Positions 17,641 to 25,868 of a stretch of 64,000 nt of DNA are shown piece after piece; position 1 is the first letter of the stretch, and the number at the start of each line of letters is the position of its first letter. The notes below the pieces were generated by a model. The model made no database searches, was not told the DNA's origin, and worked only from the letters and a program-made list of their open reading frames with translations. The DNA comes from UBA6265 sp964526965 (GTDB lineage: Bacteria > Chloroflexota > Chloroflexia > Thermomicrobiales > UBA6265). The translations under genes and the position numbers were made by a program. The stretch covers positions 1-64,000 of the forward strand of contig CAZGML010000010.1 in the NCBI GenBank assembly GCA_964526965.1, in the 5' to 3' direction.

Positions 17641-18462
17641 CTATTTGAAAACGCTTTGCACGATTTTCCATTCCTGGTCCAGCGCCGCCCACTCGTCGTC
17701 ATCTGGCCCATCGTAGATCAGTGCGAGCGGTCCACTGTATTTCGCGTCCTTCAGGATCTGGAGCGACTTGCGAAAGTCGTCTTCATCCGGCCCATCCTCA
17801 GTAAACGTGCATTTGGCATGGCACGTTTCAGCCTGGTCGGCGATGCTGGCGAGTTCATCGTATTTCTCCGGAGCGTCCCAGTTCCCCAGATCAATGAGCA
17901 AACCGACGTTATCGCCAGAAGTATGCAGCACCGTCTTTACCGATTCTGCGTCTGGCATCATCTCCATCCAGTTCTCGGTGACGATCCGTACAGTTGGATG
18001 CTTACTCGCGAGGTTGGCGAGGTGTAGGGCACTCGTCTTGAGTAGGGCAGAAGTGGGCTCACTTCGGCCAGCGCAAATGCGCGCGCGCTGTGTGCCGAGG
18101 GTATTTGCCACCTCCAGCCAGGAGTCATACCACTCCAGTTGGGGCTCGATATCCTCAGCGGAAAGGTCGCCGTCATCCACGAGAAGGGCGTCCAGAGTGA
18201 TGTTGTTTTCCTCCAACGCACCTCGTACGGACTCAAGATACGGGGTGTGCAGAGCTTCCAGGTGAAAATGGCAAATTTGCACAGCCGAATACTTGCGCTT
18301 TGCCAACTCGGGAATCAGCTCCAGTAACGTGAGGCCCTCGCCAATGTTAGGGAGATCCATAAACCTGCCGCCGTAAACGGCGGAGTCCTCGGCAATAAAA
18401 TTGCCTAGTGTTCTTCGGAGCGACCATGTCGATACCGCGCGTACCGGGGATGTCTGTGCCAC
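17641..18462 (-). CDS. Sugar phosphate isomerase/epimerase-like TIM-barrel protein
   Basis: A 273-residue protein of the AP-endonuclease-2/xylose-isomerase-like TIM-barrel family. Features are the N-terminal TWSLRRTLG, the ICHFHLE strand, ARICAGRS, VTENWMEMM and LLIDLGNWD (metal-ligand-type Glu and Asp at strand ends), HAKCTF and GPLALIYDGPDDDEW near the end. Members isomerise or epimerise sugars such as inosose or hydroxypyruvate; the exact reaction is unclear. The start is GTG at 18462 with GGAAAGGA six bases upstream. Confidence 0.8.
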   Translation of the reverse strand: MAQTSPVRAVSTWSLRRTLGNFIAEDSAVYGGRFMDLPNIGEGLTLLELIPELAKRKYSAVQICHFHLEALHTPYLESVRGALEENNITLDALLVDDGDLSAEDIEPQLEWYDSWLEVANTLGTQRARICAGRSEPTSALLKTSALHLANLASKHPTVRIVTENWMEMMPDAESVKTVLHTSGDNVGLLIDLGNWDAPEKYDELASIADQAETCHAKCTFTEDGPDEDDFRKSLQILKDAKYSGPLALIYDGPDDDEWAALDQEWKIVQSVFK

Positions 18463-18551
18463 GTGTGATCCTTTCCGAAAAGCAGACTATCAGGGACGAT
18501 AAACCATCCCTGATAGTCGAACAAGGTTTATATGCTTCCGGATCCAGCTCT

Positions 18552-19490
18552 CTAGAATAGATAACCGATGACGGCGACCCACACAACGAAATGAATTGCG
18601 ATGGCTCCACCGAACAGGAATCGGGGCAAAAACTCGCCCCAGCGCGCCAGGAACCAGGCGACCACGCCGCTGATTAATGTCACCATACCTGCAATAAGAG
18701 GCAGGTTCCAAATGGCGTCAGACGTTTGGAGGTTTGCGGGTTCGCCGTTCGCATTTACGTGCGTGAAGATAACCTCTCCGAGCTCACTCCGCTGCGTTGT
18801 AACCACGATCAACATCGCCAAAAGGCTGACTACTGCGACACCCAGCAGCATGAGTGCTGTCTGATCCTTCATCAAGGGAGCGTCGGCAAGTGCTGGTGGT
18901 AGCGCGAAGCCGGGCGACTGGCGACCTGATCGGCCAGACCTGCCACGTCGCTGCGGGCGCCTTTTCGGTCGCCGCAGCGGCTCTTCTTCCTCGACCTCAT
19001 CGAGCACATACGGATCGTCGTAGAGGTCTTCCTCGTATTCGAATTCGGAAGGGCGTTGGTGAACGGGTGGCCGCTGCTGGCGACGTGGTTGCGGCGGCGC
19101 GGGTTCCGGTTCGTATTCGTCGTAGGCAAGATCGTCGTCGTACCCGTAGTCATCGTCGATCCATTGATCGGCCTGACGAGGAGCTACGTCGTCATATTCA
19201 TACCCATCAATGTCATCGTATTGGGGCTGGGCGGGCTGTGGTCGGCGACGCGGTTGCTGCGAAGCGGCCTGGGTGCGCTCGGTTCGCCCGCTGGATTGCG
19301 AACGTCCGTATGGATCGAACCGCGGCTCTCGAGCTGGCTGGCCAGACATATACCGATCCAGCTCATCGGGATCCACTTCCCATCCTTCGTCCGGGCGTTG
19401 GGATTCACGAGGGGCTGGTGATGTGCCACGTGTCGGTCTATTTCGATTGTATCCATCTCGTGATGTCACAACAGCCGAATCCTCTCCCAC
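18552..19490 (-). CDS. Membrane protein with long acidic/Arg-rich disordered N-terminal region
   Basis: A 312-residue protein I cannot place in a family. Residues 1-205 are low complexity: Arg/Gln/Pro-rich patches (PRRRPQPAQPQ) alternate with Asp/Tyr-rich ones (WIDDDYGYDDDLAYDEYE), followed by a basic stretch RRPKRRPQRRGRSGRSGR. Three hydrophobic segments follow (about 218-238, 263-283 and 290-311). The N-terminus is probably cytoplasmic, with the basic stretch next to the first membrane segment. A start further in is possible. It is convergent or tandem to nothing obvious; the next gene upstream is the PPIase. Confidence 0.65.
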   Translation of the reverse strand: MGEDSAVVTSRDGYNRNRPTRGTSPAPRESQRPDEGWEVDPDELDRYMSGQPAREPRFDPYGRSQSSGRTERTQAASQQPRRRPQPAQPQYDDIDGYEYDDVAPRQADQWIDDDYGYDDDLAYDEYEPEPAPPQPRRQQRPPVHQRPSEFEYEEDLYDDPYVLDEVEEEEPLRRPKRRPQRRGRSGRSGRQSPGFALPPALADAPLMKDQTALMLLGVAVVSLLAMLIVVTTQRSELGEVIFTHVNANGEPANLQTSDAIWNLPLIAGMVTLISGVVAWFLARWGEFLPRFLFGGAIAIHFVVWVAVIGYLF

Positions 19491-19530
19491 CTCTAGGCGG
19501 CATATAGTTGCGGTTGTCTTGCCCGTTAAT

Positions 19531-19565
19531 GATACCGGATATCCGCAAATAGGATATCCGGTATC
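19531..19565. repeat. 14-bp perfect inverted repeat between two minus-strand genes
   Basis: GATACCGGATATCC and GGATATCCGGTATC flank a 7-base loop in the gap after the PPIase stop. The stem is strong but there is no T-run on the minus strand, so a terminator role is plausible but not certain. Each arm also contains the palindrome GGATATCC. Confidence 0.7.
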
Positions 19566-19580
19566 GCCGCAATATTCGTG

Positions 19581-21158
19581 CTAGGGCCCTGCTACAGGAG
19601 ACGCGTTTGGCGACGCGATCGGTGATGCGAGCGGAGACGCAATTGGTGTTGCAGCGTCAGTCTCCTGCTGATCAAACACCGGGCCGGCTACAGGCGTTGC
19701 GCTCAGGTCCGGAGCGGCGACAGGCGTAGCGACCACTGGTGTCGGCGCGTCCATTGGCGGCGTGAATGCTTCCGCTGTCGGGGCCGGTGATGGGTCGTAG
19801 TGATCTGACGAGATGTCGTTATTTTCGCGCGCTTCCTGCAGGAATTTTTCCTGGGCTTCTGTCACGGCCAGGTCGTACTGATTGATTGAGAGCGGGCGGT
19901 CTTCATCACGATCAGTGACCTTGACGATGTGCCACCCGAACGGAGACTCGATGGGTTCGGAGATTTCTCCCTCCTCCATCTCAAAGACGACGGCGTCGAG
20001 CTCTTCCGGAAGCTGATCTTCCATCACCCAACCAAGCTGGCCATCATTGCTTGCGGTTGCCGAATCCTGCGAGGAAATCGCGGCAGCGTCTTCGAAGCTT
20101 TGGTCTCCGTTGACGATATCTGTGCGGAGCTCGCTCGCCAGTTCCTCAGTGTTCACGAGAATGTGAGAGACCTCAACCTGCGGAGCAGATTGTGGGATCG
20201 AGTTTGCGATTTCGGCGTCGATGTGGGCACGGGCCACTTCCGGTTTCGCGAAGAGTTCCAGGTAGTCCTCCTCGCTGAGTCCCGTATCAGCAAGCACATC
20301 TTCCAGGAAAATCTGATACTCGACTCTGGCATTTGATTCCACAGTCTCCATATCCGGTGTCGCCTCTGGCGATGCGACAGGAGTCGCTTCTGGAGTCCCC
20401 GCCGGGGCGGAGTTTGCCGCTACCGGCGTAGCCATGGGGGTTCCCATGGCCATTGACATTTCGGCTTCCTGAGTCTGCATTGCTTCTGCAGTTTCGGTCG
20501 CCCATGCGGCTCGTTCCGGAATCATGGTTGGAGACGGGATCGGGGTCACCAATGGGGCATCAGACGGCGCCCAGGTATTCAGGGCCTGCTGCCTCAGCAC
20601 CGGCTCACTCATGTCCACTCCCTGTTCCTCGGCCGCCTGGACATAGAGTTTGTTCTCGATCATCTCCTCAATGGTGGCCTCACTAACATCGGTGCTGCCT
20701 TCTACATCCTCACGAGCAGCATCAAGCTGGGTGGCGTAGAGGAGGAATTGAGATTGCTCCTGGCCTGTGTACTCCAGCGCCATATCTTCATACATTCGGG
20801 CCTGGTTATAGAGCGTAATATCCTGGTACTTCCAGTAGTCCTTACGGGTGATCTCGTCGCCATTAACGGTAGCCAGTACCTGGTTCGGCATGATTTGATA
20901 TTGCCAGAGGGCTCCGATGCCAAGTGCAAGCACAATAAGCCCGGCGGCAATTGCGAGACCGATGTACAACCAACGCTGGTACATCGCTTCCTTCTGCTGC
21001 TGGGTCATGAACTTTTTCTGACCACCGCTCGAGCCGCGTCCGGGGCGCCCTGGAAAGGACGAAGGCTTTGTATCCACCTGCTCCTTGCTGCGGCGTGATC
21101 CTCGGGGAGCATTGCCCGCAGGAGGTCGAGGTTTGTTTCTGTTGAGATCGTCACTCAT
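19581..21158 (-). CDS. Membrane-anchored parvulin-type peptidyl-prolyl isomerase (PrsA/SurA-like)
   Basis: A 525-residue extracytoplasmic foldase. A basic cytoplasmic head (1-50) precedes one TM segment (about 58-80, WLYIGLAIAAGLIVLALGIG). A SurA-N-like helical chaperone region spans about 90-330, and the rotamase domain about 335-435 (VEVSHILV, GQLGWVMEDQLPEELD, SPFGWHIVKVTDR). Two Thr/Pro/Ala low-complexity stretches stand out: an internal linker around 205-285 and a C-terminal tail of ATPV/ASP-type repeats (about 465-525). Such proteins help secreted proteins fold. A hairpin separates it from rpsR upstream. Confidence 0.9.
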   Translation of the reverse strand: MSDDLNRNKPRPPAGNAPRGSRRSKEQVDTKPSSFPGRPGRGSSGGQKKFMTQQQKEAMYQRWLYIGLAIAAGLIVLALGIGALWQYQIMPNQVLATVNGDEITRKDYWKYQDITLYNQARMYEDMALEYTGQEQSQFLLYATQLDAAREDVEGSTDVSEATIEEMIENKLYVQAAEEQGVDMSEPVLRQQALNTWAPSDAPLVTPIPSPTMIPERAAWATETAEAMQTQEAEMSMAMGTPMATPVAANSAPAGTPEATPVASPEATPDMETVESNARVEYQIFLEDVLADTGLSEEDYLELFAKPEVARAHIDAEIANSIPQSAPQVEVSHILVNTEELASELRTDIVNGDQSFEDAAAISSQDSATASNDGQLGWVMEDQLPEELDAVVFEMEEGEISEPIESPFGWHIVKVTDRDEDRPLSINQYDLAVTEAQEKFLQEARENNDISSDHYDPSPAPTAEAFTPPMDAPTPVVATPVAAPDLSATPVAGPVFDQQETDAATPIASPLASPIASPNASPVAGP

Positions 21159-21216
21159 GGATGCCTGAACCCTCTATTGGCGCTACTGCCCGTCCGATCG
21201 GAAAGGGCGCTAAAGG

Positions 21217-21267
21217 GAAAGACGCGTTTCAAAGGGAGCTAAGGCAGGCCCATGAAACGCGTCTTTC
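21217..21267 (-). terminator. Terminator-like long hairpin after rpsR
   Basis: GAAAGACGCGTTTCA and TGAAACGCGTCTTTC form a perfect 15-bp stem around a 21-base loop, between the rpsR stop (21287) and the PPIase start (21158). On the minus strand it is followed by CCTTT. Confidence 0.7.
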
Positions 21268-21286
21268 AAACTGACGTATCTGCGGA

Positions 21287-21658
21287 TTAACCGCGTGGGG
21301 CACTGGCAGTGAACGGCAGGAGCGCCATGTATCGCGCTCGCTTGATCGCTACAGTGACCGAGCGCTGGTGTCGTGCGCACGTTCCCAGCTTGCGGCGTGG
21401 CTCAATTTTGCCACGCTCACCGACGTGTCGGCGAAGCCGGCCCAGATCCTTGTAGTCAACGTGTCGAATGTTATCAGTGCAGTACTGGCAAACCTTGCGG
21501 CGCGAGCCGAAACGTCCACCACCGCCACCGCCGGATCGACGCTGGCCACCCGGGCGACCACCGCCACCCTGGGCTCCGCTAAAGCGGGTGGGGCGAGACT
21601 CTCGCGATTCTCGCTGCTCTGTTTGTCCTCGCTGTTCAGTGTTCTGTGTATCTGTCAT
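21287..21658 (-). CDS. rpsR: 30S ribosomal protein bS18 with Gly/Arg-rich N-terminal extension
   Basis: The C-terminal 70 residues are bS18, the small-subunit protein that pairs with bS6 on the platform: RRKVCQYC, HVDYKDLGRLRRHV, GKIEPRRKLGTCARHQR, and IKRARYMALLPF. Cys57, Cys60 and Cys94 with His97 suggest the zinc-binding (C+) form. The first 52 residues are a Gln/Glu/Arg then Gly-rich extension (GGGGRPGGQRRSGGGGGG) that makes the protein 123 residues instead of about 75-80. It is third in the conserved rpsF-ssb-rpsR order, 28 bases after ssb. Confidence 0.96.
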   Translation of the reverse strand: MTDTQNTEQRGQTEQRESRESRPTRFSGAQGGGGRPGGQRRSGGGGGGRFGSRRKVCQYCTDNIRHVDYKDLGRLRRHVGERGKIEPRRKLGTCARHQRSVTVAIKRARYMALLPFTASAPRG

Positions 21659-21686
21659 GTGTATTACCGTTTCCTGTTTAGGGTGC

Positions 21687-22205
21687 CTAGAATGGCACGT
21701 CGTTTAGGTCGCCAGAGTCATCGCCGGAGGGGTACTGGCTGCCATAGTCAGAACCGCCGTACCCGGAGCCCTGGCCCTGGTCGGAGGGATCCTGGCTTCC
21801 ACCGCCGAAGCCGCCCTGGCTTCCGCCGCTGTATCCACCTTGGTTCCCGCCTTGTTGACCTTGCTGGTTATCGCGACCACCGACGAATTGCCAATCGGTA
21901 AGGTTCACGTCGTTAGACGTGCGTGGCTGGCCATCGTTTCCGGTGAATTCCCGGACCTCGAACTGCCCCTCAACGTAGAGAAGCGATCCCTTCTTGATGT
22001 AGCCCCGCTCAACCATATTGGCAAGGCGCTCAGCCTGTTCGCCGAACGCACTCACGCGGTACCAGGTAGTGGTTGGTTCCTGGTCGCGGCGCCAGCGTCC
22101 CTGCGCCGCCATCGTGAAGGAGACGACGAGCGTGCCGGATTGAAGGTAGCGAGACTCGGGGTCTCTACCAAGGTTTCCGACGATTGTGATTTTGGCGAAA
22201 CTCAT
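21687..22205 (-). CDS. ssb: Single-stranded DNA-binding protein
   Basis: A 172-residue SSB. The OB fold covers residues 1-108 (AKITIVGNLGRDPESRYLQSG, VSFTMAAQ, WYRVSAFGEQAERLAN, KGSLLYVEGQFEVREF). A Gly/Gln/Ser-rich linker of about 55 residues leads to the acidic tip DLNDVPF, the partner-binding peptide. It lies between rpsF and rpsR as in most bacteria, so it is likely co-transcribed with the ribosomal genes. Confidence 0.97.
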   Translation of the reverse strand: MSFAKITIVGNLGRDPESRYLQSGTLVVSFTMAAQGRWRRDQEPTTTWYRVSAFGEQAERLANMVERGYIKKGSLLYVEGQFEVREFTGNDGQPRTSNDVNLTDWQFVGGRDNQQGQQGGNQGGYSGGSQGGFGGGSQDPSDQGQGSGYGGSDYGSQYPSGDDSGDLNDVPF

Positions 22206-22226
22206 TCGGATCTCCCTCGTAGATGA

Positions 22227-22853
22227 TTACGCTTCGTCCGACTCCTCGGACTGCTCACCTTCCGCCTGTTCAGCCGGAGCTGCTTCCTGAGCGGATTCTT
22301 CGGCCGGAGTTTCTTCCTCAGCCGGGGTTTCCTCAGCAGCGGCTTCTTCGGCCGGTGCTGCTTCCTCAGCCGGGGCTGATTCTTCCTCGGCGGGTTCAGC
22401 CTGAGCTTCGGTCTCGGTGGCTTCCGCAGTGGTTGCCGATTCTGCTGGTGCTTCCTCGGTGGCTGCGGCCTCGGTGCCTTCCTCGGCCTCAAGTTGGCTC
22501 TCGTCGATCTTTTCGCCCATTTCCGGGTCGTGGATCAACAGGAGGTAGCGGATAACGTTGTTGTCAAGCTTCAAAGAGCGCTCGATCTCATCGATCGCTG
22601 AGGGGAGCACTGTGAAGTACGTAAGCACATAGTGCCCATCGCGGTAATCGACACCCTGGTGGCGAATGGTGTACGCCAGTCGACGCCGACCCCAAGGGGA
22701 ATCGGTGTAGATGGAATCGATAGTGCCGTTTTGATCGGTGACATGGCCCTGGAGAGCATCGATTGCGGCCTGGGTTTCTTCCTCGCCCTGGTCGGGAACG
22801 AGGAGGGTAAGCAATTCGTACTCACGCGGCTGTATATACTGTGACTTGTCCAA
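22227..22853 (-). CDS. rpsF: 30S ribosomal protein bS6 with a long acidic C-terminal tail
   Basis: Residues 1-112 are a standard bS6 fold (YELLTLLVPDQGEEE, SPWGRRRLAYTIRHQ, HYVLTYFTVLPSAIDEIERSLKLDNNVIRYLLL). Residues about 115-208 are an Ala/Glu/Pro tail (EEAPAESATTAEATETE, then EEAAPAEEAAAEETPAEEE) that nearly doubles the protein. Short acidic bS6 tails are known from E. coli, where RimK adds glutamates; this encoded one is much longer. The start is a TTG with GGAAGGA six bases upstream. It leads the rpsF-ssb-rpsR operon. Confidence 0.96.
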   Translation of the reverse strand: MDKSQYIQPREYELLTLLVPDQGEEETQAAIDALQGHVTDQNGTIDSIYTDSPWGRRRLAYTIRHQGVDYRDGHYVLTYFTVLPSAIDEIERSLKLDNNVIRYLLLIHDPEMGEKIDESQLEAEEGTEAAATEEAPAESATTAEATETEAQAEPAEEESAPAEEAAPAEEAAAEETPAEEETPAEESAQEAAPAEQAEGEQSEESDEA

Positions 22854-22968
22854 AAGGTGTCCTTCCTTTGGGTTTCTCCCGCTTTTAGGTTACGGAAGAG
22901 AAAGGCGGGCGGCAACGCCGCTCACACGAATATCATCGGACCCGGTTGTATCGGGTTCCCGACGCAAT

Positions 22969-22974
22969 ATTATA
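22969..22974 (-). promoter_or_regulatory. Candidate -10 element for the rpsF-ssb-rpsR operon
   Basis: A perfect TATAAT reads on the minus strand 115 bases upstream of the rpsF start. No good -35 is seen at 16-18 bases. The leader between it and rpsF contains a GC-rich hairpin (about 22905-22925) where bS6:bS18 autoregulation could act, but I cannot confirm the motif. Confidence 0.4.
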
Positions 22975-23015
22975 CTTCTTGACTGTACGAAGTTACCACC
23001 ACATAACGTGAATGG

Positions 23016-24203
23016 CTATTCCAGAACGAGTCCCAGTATGCCTGACAGTTCACGCAAGGTTGCCTGCGCCTCGCGAACATCGGCTCCAGCGGCGCCCTGA
23101 ATGGCATCGGCGAGCTCGCCTAAAACCTTCGCTGCAGTTGCTGTGTCGAGATCGTTCTCCATGGCGGCATTGAATCGCATTGTGTATTCCGATGCATCGA
23201 ACCTCTCGCCATTGCCGGATGACGTTGTCGCCGCCATCTTGAGTGCGGCTGCGTTCGCTGCGTAACGGGGCATGTCCTCGCTGAAGAACTCCCACTGATC
23301 ACGGTAGTGGTGATCCAGCAGACTCATGCGAATAGCGTCAGCCGAATAGTCCTTGATCAGGTCGCTAATGAACACCATATTGCCAAGGGACTTGCTCATT
23401 TTTTCGCCCTGGTAGTCGACCATGCCCACGTGCATCCAGTATTGGACATATGGCTTTTCTCCGGTGGCGTGTTCTGCCTGGGCGATTTCGCACTCGTGGT
23501 GCGGGAAGATGAGGTCGTGCCCGCCGCCGTGAATAGCAAACGTGTTGCCCAGGTATTTCTGGGCCATGGCCGTACATTCAATGTGCCAGCCTGGCCGTCC
23601 TTCTCCCCACGGCGTGCTCCATGTTGGTTCGCCGGGCTGGGCAGCCTGCCAAAGCACGAAGTCGAGCGGGTCCCGCTTGTTCGGGTCGTCCGGATTGTTG
23701 CCGCGTTCATTCGCGATCGGCAACATCTCATCAGGATCCAGGTGGCTCAACTTACCGAAACCTTCCGCCTTTTCAACCGAGAAGTAGACGCTGCCGTTGA
23801 CAACGTAGGCCAGACCTTTCTCAACGAGTTTCTCGATGATTTCGACCATCTCCGGGATATGCTCGGTTGCGGCGGTGTAGTGATCGAATGGAAGCGCGTT
23901 CATGGTTTTGAGATCGTTGAGATACTTGTCGGTCTCTCGATCACCGAGTTCGCGCCAGCTATCGCCGATCTCTTTGGATTTGCGAAGCACATCGTCATCG
24001 ATATCCGTCACGTTCTGGACATACGTAACATCGTAACCACGATGTCGCAGGTACCGCACCAGCACATCGAACGTCAGGAACGTAAATGCATGTCCAAGAT
24101 GGGTGGTGTCATATGGTGTAATACCGCAGACATAGAGGCCCACTTTGTTGTCATCAACGACAAAATCCTCAACCTTTTGGGACATCGAGTTGTAGAGCCG
24201 CAT
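23016..24203 (-). CDS. Cysteinyl-tRNA synthetase/MshC-family ligase
   Basis: A 395-residue class I ligase that activates cysteine. The HIGH region reads YVCGITPYDTTHLGHAF, which is the MshC-type version (CysRS usually has CGPTVYD...HIGNAR). The zinc ligands are the early Cys, Cys in GWHIECTAMA, and His/Glu in FPHHECEIAQAE, the last closer to CysRS. KMSKS is present (EKMSKSLGN), followed by MshC-like HHYRDQWEFF. It ends about 125 residues after KMSKS, like MshC and shorter than CysRS, so the anticodon-binding domain seems missing. Product could be Cys-tRNA or a Cys-GlcN-inositol thiol precursor. ATG 24203 has GGAG nine bases upstream. Confidence 0.82.
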   Translation of the reverse strand: MRLYNSMSQKVEDFVVDDNKVGLYVCGITPYDTTHLGHAFTFLTFDVLVRYLRHRGYDVTYVQNVTDIDDDVLRKSKEIGDSWRELGDRETDKYLNDLKTMNALPFDHYTAATEHIPEMVEIIEKLVEKGLAYVVNGSVYFSVEKAEGFGKLSHLDPDEMLPIANERGNNPDDPNKRDPLDFVLWQAAQPGEPTWSTPWGEGRPGWHIECTAMAQKYLGNTFAIHGGGHDLIFPHHECEIAQAEHATGEKPYVQYWMHVGMVDYQGEKMSKSLGNMVFISDLIKDYSADAIRMSLLDHHYRDQWEFFSEDMPRYAANAAALKMAATTSSGNGERFDASEYTMRFNAAMENDLDTATAAKVLGELADAIQGAAGADVREAQATLRELSGILGLVLE

Positions 24204-24396
24204 GTTTCGTCGCTCCAGACAGGTATCGTGCTGCAAACAAGCCGGTAAGCATACGGTTCGATTGTAAGAATCCGTATCGCTGGCAGTGTATCAGTAATTG
24301 TCCGATTGGGAAGTAGCTTTACTTTGGCTATGGTGGCGGAAAACCGTGTGATGCTGCTGGTATCCTCACTACAAGACGTCGACTATCGGAGGGTTC

Positions 24397-25035
24397 ATGC
24401 ACGCGCATACTCGAATTAAAACAACAGTACTCCTCGCCCTTGCCGTCATCTTGATCACCATGGCACCTGTAGCGGCACAGCCATCCACTCCGGAAACAGC
24501 CTTTGGTGAAGATCCAAACGCTGCATGCGGCATCAGCCGGTTACGGGTTGGTGATCTCAAAGATATCGACAACACAATCACTTCCGGTGTTGAACGTGCG
24601 ACCGAAGAGGCGCAAGAGTGGCAGGGTGATGCTCGGCTGTTCACCTTACGGCTCGGATGCCCGCTCCTGGTGACAGGCGTCAAGTGGGAGGGTGTGTTCT
24701 TCTCACAATCCGCCCAGGCGTTTTACGAAACTGACACCGGCAAGGTGGATCCGGTGGAAGTGGATCCGTCGCTCATTCCGACGCTCGTGCCAGATAACCT
24801 GCAAATGTCGATGGTGTACGACTCACTCATCGACTACGGGTTTACCGACGAACTGCTCCTCACCGCCCAGGGTGGTGTGACGATAAAGACCTCCACCAAT
24901 GAGATGCCCTTTGGGCCACCAGACGCCCCGCGCGGAGAGGTATATGCCCATATGGCGATTGAGCAGCAGGATGTCATTATCGATGTTTGGGTTTCCGCCG
25001 CCGATGGCACTGTCTACACGTATCAGCCGCAATAA
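24397..25035 (+). CDS. Secreted protein of unknown function
   Basis: A 212-residue protein with a clear signal peptide (residues 1-28: basic start, hydrophobic core VLLALAVILITMAPVAAQ, cleavage likely after AAQ or nearby). The mature part has two cysteines (Cys-Gly near residue 48 and GCPLL near residue 88) that could form a disulfide, and no recognisable motif. GGAGGG precedes the ATG. It ends 17 bases before otsB and may share its transcript. Confidence 0.75.
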   Translation: MHAHTRIKTTVLLALAVILITMAPVAAQPSTPETAFGEDPNAACGISRLRVGDLKDIDNTITSGVERATEEAQEWQGDARLFTLRLGCPLLVTGVKWEGVFFSQSAQAFYETDTGKVDPVEVDPSLIPTLVPDNLQMSMVYDSLIDYGFTDELLLTAQGGVTIKTSTNEMPFGPPDAPRGEVYAHMAIEQQDVIIDVWVSAADGTVYTYQPQ

Positions 25036-25052
25036 AGTGAAGGGGTTTGGTC

Positions 25053-25868
25053 ATGTCGCTCCATGCTGTTGCTCAGAAAATCCTGGCCGTGCTGCAACAT
25101 CAACCGTCAGGCCTGTTTAGCGACTTCGATGGTGTGTTGAGCGAAATCGCGCCCACTCCCGACGATGCTGTCGCCTATCCCGGAGCGAAGCAAGCCATCA
25201 CAGCGGTGGCCGAAAAAGTCGACGCTGCCGGCATCATCACCGGACGTACGGTGGATGACATCGCCACGAGGATACCGATTGATGACCTGTTGGTGGTTGG
25301 CAATCATGGCCTGGAGTGGGCGGAGCGGGGAAAGCGACGGGATCACGAGGCGGGGATAGCTGCCATCGAAGCCGTGACCAGGGTGCTTGAGCAAGCAAAA
25401 ACCGAACTCGCCGGGCAAACCGACATCACCAATATGATTTGGGAGAACAAGCGGCTAAGCGGCACTATCCACTTCCGTAACGTGGACAATCCTGATCAGG
25501 TAGAAGAACTGTTGATTCCCATCGTTCAACCGCTCGCGGAAGAACATGGATTGCGCTGTACCGCCGGCAAGATGATCGTCGAGCTCCGGCCCACGGCTCA
25601 GGTCACCAAAGGAACAGCGATCGGGGAACTGGTGGAGACGTACTCGTTGCAATCGGCCGTGTACATTGGCGACGACATCACCGACATCGATGGGTTTCGG
25701 ACGCTGCACGAACTTCGGGCAAGCGGCAAGCAGACGTTGGCCGTTGGTGTGGTGACTGCCGATGCGCACCCGGACATCGCCGCAAACTCCGATGTGATGG
25801 TGAACTCTGTGGATGAAATCGTGAGCGTGCTCGGTCAGGTCGGCAAAGCGTTAGGAGAGCGAACATGA
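25053..25868 (+). CDS. otsB: Trehalose-6-phosphate phosphatase
   Basis: A 271-residue HAD-superfamily phosphatase of the OtsB family. Motif I is FSDFDGVLSEIAP (Asp nucleophile and Asp+2), motif II IITGRTVDD, the cap region has VVGNHGLEW (a trehalose-phosphatase hallmark) and the GKMIVELRP segment, and motif IV is YIGDDITDIDGF. It releases trehalose from trehalose-6-phosphate, a compatible-solute pathway; no otsA is in the window. The start at ATG 25053 fits GAAGGGG. The stop overlaps the next start (ATGA). Confidence 0.93.
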   Translation: MSLHAVAQKILAVLQHQPSGLFSDFDGVLSEIAPTPDDAVAYPGAKQAITAVAEKVDAAGIITGRTVDDIATRIPIDDLLVVGNHGLEWAERGKRRDHEAGIAAIEAVTRVLEQAKTELAGQTDITNMIWENKRLSGTIHFRNVDNPDQVEELLIPIVQPLAEEHGLRCTAGKMIVELRPTAQVTKGTAIGELVETYSLQSAVYIGDDITDIDGFRTLHELRASGKQTLAVGVVTADAHPDIAANSDVMVNSVDEIVSVLGQVGKALGERT

